A DNA stretch of 64,000 nt from Macrophomina tecta (lineage: Eukaryota > Ascomycota > Dothideomycetes > Botryosphaeriales > Botryosphaeriaceae): contig JAKSGN010000035.1 of the NCBI GenBank assembly GCA_024180945.1, positions 372,001-436,000 of the forward strand. The letters are read 5' to 3'. Shown here in pieces: positions 10,778 through 22,028 of the stretch. The translations under genes were made by a program, and so were the position numbers. Positions within the stretch are counted from its first letter, which is position 1; each line of letters opens with the position of its first letter. Below the pieces are notes generated by a model. It saw only the letters and a list, made by a program, of their open reading frames with translations. It had not been told where the DNA came from and searched no databases.

Positions 10778-13700
10778 ATGGCTGACGACCAGGCTCCCGT
10801 TCCCGCCGCGCTCACGCCCGTCGGGAACCCGTTGAGCCTGATGTACGCCCGCCCGCTGCGCTCCTCACTCCCCACTGCTAATGCGCCCCTCGCAGACCCG
10901 TCGTTCTCAAGGAGGCAGCGCTCGACAGCCCGACCTTTCGCGCCACCGCCCTGCACTTCGGCGAGCAGATCGACACAATCGAGCGATGGCTCGAGAACTA
11001 CGTGAAGGCTGCCAGCAAGTTCGTCCAGGAGGTCTCGAACCTCGAGACTTCGATGAACGCCTTCATCACCCACTCTGAACCCCCGCTAAACATCTCCGAG
11101 GCCGCCATAGACCATGACTATACTCTGCTTGCCGTCAAGCGATACAACGAGGGTTCGAGGGAGTTCTGGCAGGCCGCCATTAAGGGCTTTAAGAGGACAG
11201 ACTTCACCATACTCGAACCTCTCAGGGCTTTCCTTAACACAGACCTCCGAGCCCTCAAGGACTTGCGCCGCACCCTCGACTCTACACAGAAGACGTTCGA
11301 CGGCCTAATTTCGCGCTATGCTGGGCGCAAGAAGTCGGAGGAGCCTTCGTCGCTGCGCGAGGAAGCTTTCCAGCTGCACGAGGCCAGGAAGGCCTATATT
11401 AAGGCATCTATGGACTTCTGCATCATGGCTCCTCAAATCCGGACTGCATTGGACAAACTGCTGGTTAGGGTCTTCTCCGATAGGTGGAAGGAGATGAAAG
11501 CGCTTAGAGAAGCTACGGACAAGGTCTTTACCCAGTATACTACGGAGATGGAGCGCGTCAAGGGGTGGAGTAAGGAGATGGAGAATAGTGAGAGAGTCTT
11601 CAAGAGAGAGCTTCATCTTGCCAGGAAGCAGCTCGAGGACAGCGCCGAGTCAGGCGTCAGGCCCTCGCGCGAACTGGACGATTACGCTATCTCTACCGTT
11701 CCCTATATCGGCTCCCACGGGTCTATTCAGTCGCCCGCGAAGCCTGGTCCGGAGAAGTCTGAGAAGCAGGGCTGGCTATTTGAGCGAACGGTCACGGGCA
11801 AGCCTGCAAGGACAGTCTGGGTGCGGAGATGGTTCTTCCTGAAGAACGGCATCTTTGGTTGGTTGGTTCATGGCGCACGATCAGGTGCAGTGGAGGAGTC
11901 GGAGAAGGTCGGAGTTCTGCTCTGCGGTGTGCGACCTGCATTCCAGGAAGAGCGCAGGTTCTGCTTTGAGGTTAAGACGAAAGACAAGACGAACATGTTA
12001 CAAGCTGAGAGTCAGACTGAGCTGATGGATTGGATTGCTACCTTCGAAGTTGCGAAGCGCAAGGCTCTAGAGGATCCTGCCAGTACAGAGGCTACTGCCA
12101 CCACGTCCGTAGACGCCGCCTTCGCCATCAGCCCACCCGTTGCCCCTGAGTTTGCCGCCAGGATCGGAGACCACAACGCCCACGGCAGCGACGAGCTGTC
12201 CCAACTTAAGCATGCAGATACCCTTCCGATATCCAGCCCCGACATGGCCAACCTCGCGACACGAAGCAGCTTCGACGTTTCCGGAAGACGGAATTTCTCG
12301 GGTGAGAGGGAGGGGGAGAGTAGTGGTCGTGACCATGCCGCAAGGATCATACAGAAATTGGACCTCCATAGGAGAACGACAGCCAACCCGCAGCTCAGTA
12401 GTATGCCTTCTTCGCCAAACCCCTCGACAGGCATAGCCGGTCTTATCTCAGTCAGCCACAATATTCACAACTTACTTCCAGTAGCGCCTCCATCTAGCTC
12501 GCCAATGCTCTCTGCCGAAGCCCGTTCCGCCACTGTGCCGTTCAGTACCCTAGCCCCGTCGACGCTCGCTAACCCGCCCGCACCCACGAACCTAAGCAAG
12601 ACAGCCGTCATCATCAGTGGAGAACGAGGACTCGGCTCCGGTCGCCTTGATGGCTCCATGCCTTCTGGACTCCTGGCCAATCTTTGGGGTTCCACGAACT
12701 GGGGTTACATTAATCGCTTTGAGAGAGGGGAGATCAAGACCTCCAAGACTCTTCCAATCTCTCATCCTGTCTCTCAACCCCCAAGTCCTGTTATGCGTTC
12801 GGTGACTAGTGCTGACATTAGCGACTCTGTTTCGGATATTACCAAGGATATCTCGACTCCCGGAACATCACCCCCGCCACCTTCGAAGCACCGCAAGACG
12901 CTTAGTGCCAGCTTGACTCCTGACCCATCCATGACGAAACTCGAACTTCCATCGCGCCCGTCCTCGTCAGCAGATGAGTACCCAGCCTGGTATCCTCTGG
13001 CACTCCGAGCTCAGGATGCACAGTTCCGACTGCTATTCCCCAATGTGCCTCGCGGCGAAAAGGTCGTTCTGGTGTTCAGAGCTACTTGGAATCCAAACGA
13101 GCAGCAAGAATTTCCAGGCCGTGTGTACGTCACGTCTGCCAACGTCTATTTCTACAGCAATCATCTTGGCCTCGTACTCGTCACAGGTGTTGGCCTCAAC
13201 ACTATCGACGAAGTTACTGGAGCCCCTGGTCGCGACTGCGACTTCTTGTTCATCCACTTGAAAGAAAACGCGGATTTCGCTCGGGTGACAATCAAGATTT
13301 TCCTTGAACCTTTGAAGCTTCTCCAGAGACGTCTCAACTTCCTCGTTCGCAACTGTAATTCCGAGGATCCCGAGGACCTAGAGCATATCGTCAAGACCCT
13401 CATCAAGATGGAGGGGAGTGGTGCTGAGAGCCCCGGCATGGAGAGTTGGGACAACGTGTCAAACATTGACACGCCTATTGAGGGCCCCACACGCCGTGAC
13501 ACCATGTCCAAAGCTGGTCTACGCATCGACGGGGACCTCTTCGCAAACACAACTTCACTTACCCGAAAGCCCACGAGGTTCAAGTTGCCGCAGCATCCAG
13601 TGGTATACAGGCCACAGGGCTTGGTTTCAGTTGCGATTGAGCGTGATTTTGACATCAGCGCTAAAGCTTTGTTCCACGTTATGTTTGGTGACAAGAGTGC

Positions 13701-15006
13701 GGTCTTCCAAATGCTCTTCCGGGAACGCTGGCCTCAGACTATTATCCAGGGTCCCTGGGTTCAGCAGGACGGTGGTGGTCTGCATAGGCGCGAGTTCGAG
13801 TACAGAGCCACCCCGGAGTCTCCAGTTGTGATTCGAGACTATCAGGTCATCGAGGTCCTGAACGACCACCTTTGTTACGTGGTTGCTGACAAAAAGACGC
13901 CTTGGTACCTTCCCCAATCCAAGGATTTCGTCCTCATCAGCAAATTCGTCATCACACATGTCGCGAAATCACGTTGTAGGCTGGCGGTCTACAACAAACT
14001 TGAATGGAAACGCCAGCCACCATTGATCAAGAGCATTCTGACACACCAGGCTCTCGAGGACTTGGACTTCGAAGCCCAGGATCTCATGGATATCATCGCC
14101 GACCAGGTCAGCAGACTGGGCAGGGCGAGCCGCACCCGCAAAGCCGTCCAAATCTTCGGCTACATCGGGCAGCAGAACCAGACCGTCCAGGTCGCCGAGG
14201 CACTCAACCCACCCAAGGAACGCAAATTCAAGCTGCAACGGCGCACGCTCAGCAGCATTTTCTTCGACATGGGCCGCGCCATGGCGGCCAATTGGATCTC
14301 GACGGTTATCGCCGCCTTCAGTGGCGTGCTGACGGGCCTGGGTAAAGTCTTCACCGCCCACACGATGCTTCTCGCGCTGTTGGCCTTTAGCACCGCGACG
14401 AACGTGCTGTGGAGCTACCGCGACACGTGGTCGTGGTGGCAAGAGCGCACCGCCAGCAAGTTCATGCAGCGCCTCGGCGTGCATCCGGACATCGTCATGA
14501 GCAAGGCTGTCTACCTTCGCGATATTGAGGAAGTCTTTGTCAACGACACGATTGCCGCGGATTTTGGCATTGGGCTTGCCCGCACGCATGAAGAGGGTGG
14601 CGCTGAGCCATTGCAGAATAGCTGTCAGCACACTTTCTTGCATCTCTTGTCTAATCCGGACTCGTCGGACTTCCAACCGTATGCGTCAACGTTTGCACCT
14701 CATATCACACCTTCCACGAGGGCCACTTCGACGAGATTGCACCGCACGAGGCAGAACTTGGCGGCGTATCGCCACGATCTGCTCGTCGCGATGAGGCTGG
14801 TCAATCGCGTCGAGCGCGAGGTTCTGCAGGCGGAGTGGGAGAATTGGGTCCTCGATGAGAACGTGAGGTGCAAGCGTGTTGGCGACATGATCAGGAAGAG
14901 GAATCAGACAGAGGGGGGTATCGACTCGGTGGTGGAGTGGTGGGAGGGGTACTGTGGGGATTGCGGCAGGGCTTTGGAAGGGCTGGATGTTGTGGGGTTG
15001 AGATGA
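10778..15006 (+). CDS. BAR-PH-GRAM-VASt membrane-contact protein, Sip3/Lam1-Lam3-like
   Basis: Predicted to sit at ER-plasma membrane contacts and support retrograde sterol transfer, as known for yeast Lam/Ltc proteins. Exon 1 (10778-10842) carries MADDQAPVPAALTPVGNPLSL. A 53-nt intron with TGCTAAT branch follows, then exon 2 (10896-15006), giving 1391 aa. Approximate domain order: an all-helical BAR-like region at 30-280 (FVQEVSNLETSMNAF, EAFQLHEARKAYIKASMDF); a PH domain at 310-415 (QGWLFERTVTG..VWVRRWFFLKNG); a Ser/Pro-rich linker; a GRAM-like segment at 720-830 (GRVYVTSANVYFYSNHLGLV); a VASt domain at 925-1100 (FDISAKALFHVMFGD); two close hydrophobic segments at about 1152-1197; then a helical tail. 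This architecture matches the Sip3/Lam1/Lam3 branch. Starting at the internal Met at 11002 would drop the first BAR helix, so the upstream exon is favoured. Confidence 0.92.
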
Positions 15007-15726
15007 GATGAGATGGTTTTGTAAAAGGCGAGAGACCGGACTTGCATGGGTGGTGCGTGGGGTGCGAATGGGGTTTTGCTGTTTTTGCTTTCTTTCGACT
15101 GGTGCTGGGTTGCATGATACATATATATACACATGGGAGAATGTGGGTGGTGTATGTCTATAATTACATCCATGTCTTCAGTTTCTGAACTTCACGTTTC
15201 AGACAGAATACACTGCATAATGGAGATTAATTTGTGCTCTTTAGTGACTACCGACCAGATTGTAAGCAGACAAGTAAACAAATGTATGAGAGCAGTGCCA
15301 GAAATGAGCCCCCTTCGAAAACCCAGCCCCCTCTCACACTATTGCTGCTCAGTCTTGTGTAAGGGAGGCTATTTGGTATGCTCCAGAAGATACGAAAGGT
15401 TTAAGTAATAAAATATGGCGCAGTGAAACCATGATGTTGTGTAATAATAATCTCAAAGCTACCCCATGAAAAGTCCTTTCCCAATATCTTTTTCAAGCCG
15501 GCCTAAACCACGTGACAGGTAGAAGCTGCCAGAAAGCCTGCCGGTGATTGAACCTGTAGGAAGTCAGGTGACATTAAGCCAGGCGGTAGCAAGCCAGGTA
15601 GACAGCAAGCAAATGACTACCTAGAATCGCTGACCAAGAAGGAGTGAACCGCCCCTTGCCCCCTCAGGTGCCTACCGCCTTTGACCACCTGTACGGTAGT
15701 AGCAGGCGATGGGACCAGCGGACGAA
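15007..15726. other. convergent intergenic region
   Basis: This stretch between two 3' ends has no supported gene. Short repeats of an AAGCCAGG/AAGTCAGG type cluster at about 15530-15610. Confidence 0.45.
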
Positions 15727-16560
15727 TCATGTCCATTCGCCTCCACGATGTAGTCGTGACGCGTAGGGTTCTGGCTCAGGCGCTCGGAGCGGCCCCATGG
15801 CCCGACGCTGCTCACGCTCAAGCCTCTTGGCCTCGCGGTGTGCAACGACGCGGCGCAACTCAGCCTCAATCTCCCGCTTTATCCTTGAAATGTTCGGCTT
15901 ATCGTCGATGTACTCCTCGATCTGCACCATATCAGGGTGGCCGAGCGGGTGGGTCAAGTTGACCCAGACGACCTGGTGCAGCACGTGTCGGACAAGACCC
16001 GGCTCGCTGTCGGTGCCCAGGATCTCGCACACCGCGACGAAGTCGTCGAAGGTGATGTTGGCGACGCGCATCCAGCGGACCAGCTCGTGGCGCCAGGCCG
16101 AGCGGACGCAGGTGATGCCGAGCGCCTTGAGAGCGGCGTAGCTGCTGATGGCGCGCGTGAGCCTGGGGCATGTTAGTGGATTGGCTCGGACGGAGTGGAT
16201 GCGGGGTGGGTAGACATACTGGCGGGGGTACAGCTGCAGAAAGTAGAGCTCGCGAGTCTCGCAGGCCGTCAACATTTGATCAAGGACGTATTTGACCGCG
16301 TTGACTTCAATGTCGGTGCGGACGCCGAGGTAGAACTCGTAGTTCTTGCGGTCCTTGGGGTTGGATACGCGAGCCCACATCCGGGAGGCGGACGGGGAGA
16401 ACTTGATGATCATGTCCTTGGGTACTCCATGGATTTTCTGCTCAGGGCCACTCTCCGTCTCCTTCCACTTGATAGTGATCTTGTGACTCTCGAGCAGGTC
16501 CGTCTTGTCGCAGAGTTGCATGCCCTTGAGGGGTGAGCTGGCTTCAAAGGCAAAGGACAT
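15727..16560 (-). CDS. conserved hypothetical protein, paralogue of the next gene
   Basis: Two exons, 16560-16220 and 16162-15727, give 258 aa. The 57-nt intron (donor GTATGT, branch CACTAAC, acceptor CCCCAG) has no stop and keeps frame, so an unspliced reading also looks open. I start at 16560 because the in-frame upstream stretch ends in a branch-and-acceptor-like GCTGAC..AACAG and may be a 5' UTR intron; the alternative ATG at 16623 adds 21 residues. I do not recognise a named domain. The N-terminal half is mixed alpha/beta in character. The C-terminal half has a Trp-rich helix (SAWRHELVRWMRV), then FDDFVAVCEILGTDSEPGLVRHVL and a basic coiled-coil end (AKRLEREQRRAM). The 17488-18271 locus shares the same order of motifs (see there). 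No signal peptide or membrane segment. Confidence 0.75.
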   Translation of the reverse strand: MSFAFEASSPLKGMQLCDKTDLLESHKITIKWKETESGPEQKIHGVPKDMIIKFSPSASRMWARVSNPKDRKNYEFYLGVRTDIEVNAVKYVLDQMLTACETRELYFLQLYPRQYVYPPRIHSVRANPLTCPRLTRAISSYAALKALGITCVRSAWRHELVRWMRVANITFDDFVAVCEILGTDSEPGLVRHVLHQVVWVNLTHPLGHPDMVQIEEYIDDKPNISRIKREIEAELRRVVAHREAKRLEREQRRAMGPLRAPEPEPYASRLHRGGEWT

Positions 16561-17487
16561 GATGCTGTTTACGGAGTCAGCAATTAAAAGGTACAACCTA
16601 GGGTGTAATGCAAACTTTGCCAAAAGCTTTTTTTTTTTTGATATGAAGGGGATTAGATGTTTACTGGTTAAGTCGATGGCGGACTCGTTGTGGTGGGTGG
16701 CGTGTGACTTATATGAAAAGCCCCGATCCTAGTGGGTACTGTTGAGCGAAGATGTGAGTTGCTTGAAGTAAAGAAAGGCCAGGCTTGAGAGTGGCCGTGG
16801 AAATGGTCTAAATAGTAGCCGTTTGACGGTCGGTAGACATGGCCTCGTGATACGTGCGTGCCTACGTTGCTAAGAATTCACGTTCATGGATGCAATGATG
16901 GGTACGCACACAAATGTACGCAGGAGTCTCTGTTATAGCAGTTTTGCCCAGTAGTGACGTAGACTGGAGACGGCACAGCCGCGAAAGAAAACTATGCGGC
17001 CAATCTCGGATCTAGTCCTCGTCATGAATGGCTGGAGCTGCGAACTGGAGTGTCATGACGGAGAAAATCACAAGTTGAACTCACAGGAGGCTGAATCTTC
17101 CTGGAGTATTTAAAGCGCTTGATCTCCGTTGTCAGAGGCGGTCGCAAAGTATTCATACCCTCTCCACTGCCGGCAGTCCTTCTACTCGCTTCACCGCCTT
17201 TGCGGCTGCACGGTATCAGATCTAGTACCCCAATCCTTTTTCGATCCGAACCAGTCGACATCCAAGTACCCCGACCTCTTTGGCCCGAAAACCTGAGATA
17301 GCCGCATCGATGGTAAGTTCTGGAAGATCTAAGTTCACTCCGGAGCCTCTCAACTCCAACATATCACATCTCTTCCTGGAACTCACCCTCAATCCACTAT
17401 CGCCTCTTCTTCACTCGCCGTCGAGTACCTTACTCTGCAACAACTGATCCAAGTCGCAATCAGACAAACCACCCACCTAACACCAAC
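16561..17487. promoter_or_regulatory. divergent intergenic region between the two paralogues
   Basis: This region separates the head-to-head paralogues at 15727-16560 and 17488-18271. It has a T10 run near 16628 and no other supported gene. It should contain both promoters. Confidence 0.45.
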
Positions 17488-18271
17488 ATGGCCTCCGCTG
17501 TCTCCCACACCCCCAGAGCCGAAAACTCGCCCCTCGCTAGCACGTCCGGGCACGAGAAAAGGAGCCTCGCCGAAACACAAGGCACGCCCACCCTCACCTG
17601 GACGGACCCGGCCTCCACCCCCAAGCCGACCACGCACACCATCACCGACGCCCGAAAGCCCATACTCCTCGCCTTCCCCCTCACCGCCTACCACCACTTC
17701 TCAACCTGCAACACGCCCAACCGCGCCTCTACCACCGCCAACACCACGACGCCCTCGCCCCCCCCCCCCTCCACCAAACAGACCTACGACCTCGACCTCC
17801 TCGCCGTCATGCACCTCCTGCGCGAGATGCGCACGGCCGGCAACACCGCCACGGGCACGTACGCACTGGCACGCTACCCGCAGCCCAACGTGCTGCGGCA
17901 CCTGAAGTGCTTCATCGCGCGCACAGGGCGCTGGAAGTGCGGAGCGTGGTATACGCGTGGCGCGCCGAACGTGACGGCGCGGGAGTTTGCGGTCGTGTGG
18001 GAGGCGTTTGGCGACAGGGGCGAGCCGCTGTTGTTGCGGCACGTAATGAATCGCGTGGATTTTCGCGGAGTGGGGGGATGGCCGGACAGTGCATGGGGAG
18101 ACGAGGGCGATTGAGGCGTATGTGGGGGAGGAGGGGAGGGAGGGATTGGCGGTTGTGAAGAGGGCGGTGGAGGGGGAGATGGGGTGGAAGATGGCGGAGA
18201 GGGAGAGGAGGAGAGAGAGGGAGGAGGAGGAGGAGGAGGAGGAGGAGGAGGAGGCTGAGGTGGGAGAGTGA
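17488..18271 (+). pseudogene. frameshifted paralogue of the 15727-16560 gene
   Basis: The open frame 17488-18114 encodes 208 aa and resembles its neighbour on the other strand. Aligned pairs are EPLLLRHVMNRVDF with EPGLVRHVLHQVVW, and EFAVVWEAFGDRG with DFVAVCEILGTDS. The match stops at about 18070, but resumes one frame over: the segment from 18089 has RAIEAYVGEEGREGLAVVK where the neighbour has VQIEEYIDDKPNISRIK, then the same Arg/Glu-rich end. The switch falls at a G6 run (18072-18078), so a single-base indel explains it. It is either a recent pseudogene, a sequencing error in the homopolymer, or a gene with a changed C terminus. The N terminus is Thr/Pro/Ala-rich with a C-run at 17760 and has no counterpart in the neighbour. 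The tail carries a Glu run from a GAG/GGA microsatellite. Confidence 0.6.
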
Positions 18272-19194
18272 GAGCAAGGGAAGTCGTGAGTAGAGAAAGT
18301 AGGAGGACTGTTGCTTGGTTCTGGTACGAATAAGGCTGCCTTCTCAGGGAGGTCGGGCTGGGTTACGATGAGATTCTGCGTCGGGGCGGCCTGTTATGCT
18401 GCGGCTCTTGGATGATAGATTCGGCGCAGCGGCTTTGATTGGTTGGATACTAGTTTCATTCATGAGAAGCTGTTTCGATTTGAGCTTTCCAGGGAGCAGC
18501 AACAGATTTCGAAGGCTTGGGTACATACATGGCCAATATCCATTTGTTCTGCCAAGTGTTGAGTCGGCTGTCCAGGTATTCACTAGCCAAACATGGGAAA
18601 TGACCTGGACAAAATCTACCCGGTTGGTTCAGGAAAATGGTATTGTTGGTCCGGCAAGACGAGTGGAAGTGGAAAGCAGTTTTCCAAACTCGTTCGATAT
18701 TAGAGACTGGTGGGCTGAACCCAAGAGCTTCCGTTTCCGTCGAGGGTTCCTTCAGTAAAGACAGGTCCAGTTTTACGGAGTACAAGGCCGTATGCGCACA
18801 TGCTTGCTCAATGATCACTGAATACACATCAAATAGGCTATGAGCACAGTGATAGGCCTGCCTGATCCCTAGGCATACTTGTCAAGAGCAGACCGTGGAG
18901 AGTTGAAGGAGCCGCCCGGCAGCAAATATACTTGAATTTTTGTATCATTGACACCCGGATGACTGCTCCAACTCCCAATGGTCTATGAGGATATCCAGAT
19001 TTATAGGAATTTGGTGCGACTGGGTTTATCCGATGAAGACCAAGCAGACGGGTGTGTGATTGGTCGTGCTGGTTTGTTCGTCATATGTCGCACAGGGCAC
19101 AGATGCTGGGAACATGCCATTCCAATCTTTTGCATACGTATTCTCAAGAGACTCATATTCTCGTATCTTCTTTTCCCCTCCGTATCTCCCACGC
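18272..19194. other. intergenic region, no supported gene
   Basis: Frames of up to 120 codons are present on both strands at 18396-18827 but overlap each other and show no recognisable motif. It lies downstream of the paralogue on the left and of the transporter on the right. Confidence 0.4.
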
Positions 19195-20991
19195 TCAATA
19201 CACATACCTAAAATTCTCATTCTCCCAATCCGTCAGATCACCAAACGCCGTAGCATCCAAATCTTGCACTGTCCTGCCCTCCCCAAATCTCCGATCCCGT
19301 TTCTTGTTCTCCCAACTCAGCATCGTCCGCAGGCATAGGACCAGCACGACCTCAAGTAGGTGGCAGAAGATCATGCTCCAGATGCCCAGCGGATATGTCG
19401 GCTGCTGTTCAGTCTTGAAGAAGAAGGGGCCGGCGATGTTGCCGGCACAGTAGCCGAGGAAGAGGCAGGCGTTGGTGACGACCTTCTTGGTGTGGCCGGC
19501 GGTGTTGCCGATGCTGAGGGAGAGGATGAGCACGAAGGCGGCATTGTACGGACCGGTCAGATAGTAGCACCACAGCCGACCGACGTGGTGTTCCTGGGGG
19601 ACGAAGCGTAGACCAAAGGTCCCAGCGATGTTGGGGATCAGGTAGAGCAGGATGAAATAGCAGCGGGTATTCTTCTTCAGCTTGTTGGCGTAGTAGTCGT
19701 TGAGGTAGACGCAGGATAGGATGGAGAGCGCGATCAGGGCGCCGTACGGCATTTGGAGGAGGGTGGTGACGAGGGTGGAGTAGCCAAACCCTTTGATGAT
19801 GATGGTGCCGAAGTTGGAGATTCCGCCGTTGGGCGTGTTGCAGACGAGACCGAGGAGAAAGAACATGTAGGTCTTGGGATCCTTGAAGGCTTCTACTGCT
19901 TGGTACGCTTTGAAGTGCTTGTTTTCAACGCCGGTTTGGTCCTCACGAAGACGCTCGACGGCCAGGCGCTTCTCCTTCTGGCTGAGCATATGGGTTGTGA
20001 CGGGGCTGTCGGGTAGGAAAATGAACATGACAATTCCCCAGGCACTGCAGAGGGCTATGATTGGTTAGCTGGGGGCAAATGGCAGGGCCAAGAGTCCATG
20101 CATACCGCCGATAATCAAGAACTCATACTTCCATGAAGCGAGAGACCCCCTGATCTGACCGATGCCATAACCGAGAAGGCCACCTAAGGCAATGCCAAAG
20201 CCGTTGGCAGTATACCAAAGACCAATACGGACGGGTTGCTGTCGTCTCGTATACCACATGCATGTGATCAACATGAATGCGGGATCAGCGCAGGCTTCGG
20301 CAGCTCCTGAAAGTGCTCGTAAAACTGCAAGCGTGGCAAAGTTCTGCCGAGAAACTTAGTTGAGATGCTGTGATGTATTGGCGAGGAGGAGGGCAAGTAT
20401 TTACCTTCGAGGCCGCTTGCGCCATCAACAGCACGCCCCACAAGAAAATGTTGAAGCCGAGATACTTTCCCACCGGAAACCTTTGGAGCATGAAGTTCGT
20501 CGGAAAGGCCCAGGCCAAGAATCCAAAGTAGAATATACCTGGCACAAACGATCAGATGATTTAATAGTCTGTCGGACGCAGGAGGGAGAATTACTGGAGA
20601 GCCAGTTGTATTTGGTGCCTTGCAGGTCAAGGTCTTCCCTGATGCCGAAAATGGCGGCGTAGGACAGGGTCGTCTTATCGATGTAGAAGAAGGCGTAGCA
20701 TACTGCCAAGTAAGGCAAGATCATGAAATCGATTTTCCGCACCAGTCGCTTTTCCTCGGCCGGATCATGAGGTTCATGAACTTCGGCGGGGTCATTGAAC
20801 AAGGCCATGGCGGCATCGCCGTCTCCGCGTGAGAGCTTCCATTTGCTTGCCGTGGCGGTTGTGGATGGCGAGAGGGGAGAGACCGTTTCTTGATGAACGG
20901 CGGCATCTTTGTGGTTTGCCTGATCAGAGCTGTCGCTGGGAGGCGTTGCCGGGTCCGCCGTCGGCGGATTCACGCTTTTGAAGAAGCGCAT
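19195..20991 (-). CDS. MFS transporter, Dal5/allantoate permease (anion:cation symporter) family
   Basis: Predicted plasma-membrane proton symporter for a small organic anion such as a ureide, vitamin or amino-acid-like compound; the substrate cannot be told from sequence. Four exons, 20991-20595, 20538-20405, 20343-20106 and 20054-19195, give 542 aa with consistent phases. The cytosolic N terminus is Ser/Thr-rich and precedes KRLVRKIDFMILPYLAVCYA and YIDKTTLSYAAIFGI, the TM1 signature of this family. Later landmarks are IFYFGFLAWAFPTNFMLQR (TM2), LRALSGAAEACADPAFMLIT (TM4), MWYTRRQQPVRIGLWYTANG (TM5) and IVMFIFLPDSP after TM6. The C-terminal half supplies six further hydrophobic segments and ends in a charged tail. 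About 12 TM helices are expected. The intact reading frame, normal family length and clean introns argue for a working gene. Confidence 0.92.
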
Positions 20992-22028
20992 TGTGGATTA
21001 GTTGGCGTGGCCTTGACGGGCCGATGGAGAAGTGCCGAGAGTTGGGATGGGAGCAAGCTTTCCCAAGCGCAACGAAGACGGCTGGGCGGGCGCGGTGGCG
21101 AGTCAAGGCCGAGCAAGCGGAGAGGCGAAGGAATTGGAGGAAGTCAGGACAAGCGGGCGGATATAGGTTTTGTAGACGAGTGAGAAGCGTGGGCGCTGTC
21201 CTTTGCCGGGGAGAAAGCCGTTGCATGGCGCCGTAGCACTTCCGGGCAGATCAGCTGCGAATTGTGCTGGAACAGGCTTCGGCAGAAGATTGATTCGGTA
21301 AGCCGAGTGAGATGACGGGCGGAAAAAATGGTGTTCGGCGGCGAGAGCCCACTTTCTTCCCCACGCTTCTGATGCGGGGAAGGCTGGAGAAGGGGCGGGG
21401 ATTGGCCCGTTCCGTTGCCGCCCTGTGCTGCGTGACGCAAATGCTCGGGTAAAGAGCGCCTCTGCCGCACGCTGCTGTCGCCGAGCGAGGACCTCCATCG
21501 ACGTCTGACGGGCACGCATGTGTTGGCGGGCGAGATCGGACAGCTCCATGGCTGCGTAGCCATGGCGCCCCTCCTGAGGGTCATCGGTGCGCTTGTCCTG
21601 ACGGAGAACCGGTGTGTTTTGCTGCACGGCAGCTCTGCTGTACTGCCTCTGGCTTACTTGTCGCTGTGTATGGACAGGAGGAGCCCGGACAGCGAAGAAA
21701 CACGCAGGGAGATGCGGCAGGCAGCACCGGCTTCAACAAGTGGTGGCCGGCCCCCACCAGGCACCAGCGTCGTGGCCTGTTGGCGACGGGCCCAGACAAA
21801 CCGTCCCCCATCCCTCCTGCATCGTCTCGCCTCTCTGCTGGCCTTGCTGTATCCCTCTACCACCCACTGCCAACCCCCCGGCGCCATTACTCAAGGTCGC
21901 GTGCCCTCTGCTCCGCACCCGCTCCCAGCACAGCTCCGGGACGCCACCGTGTCTCCTCAATTCCTCGCTGCTGGCTGCTTTCAACACACCCAAGGAGGGC
22001 TTCGACAGTATCAAGCACGCCTCGCGGT
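20992..22028. promoter_or_regulatory. divergent intergenic region, transporter / F-box gene A
   Basis: About 1 kb between divergent genes. A 174-codon frame on the minus strand (21103-21627) and longer upstream extension of the F-box frame on plus are both low-complexity and overlap, so I treat them as noncoding. Confidence 0.4.

Noticed and set aside
18396..18758. 120-codon plus-strand frame
   Set aside because: An equally long frame exists on the other strand and neither has a domain or splice-supported extension.
21612..22028. 139-codon upstream extension of the F-box A frame
   Set aside because: The residues are Cys/Arg/Ser/Pro-rich and unlike protein; the F-box begins right after the Met at 22029.
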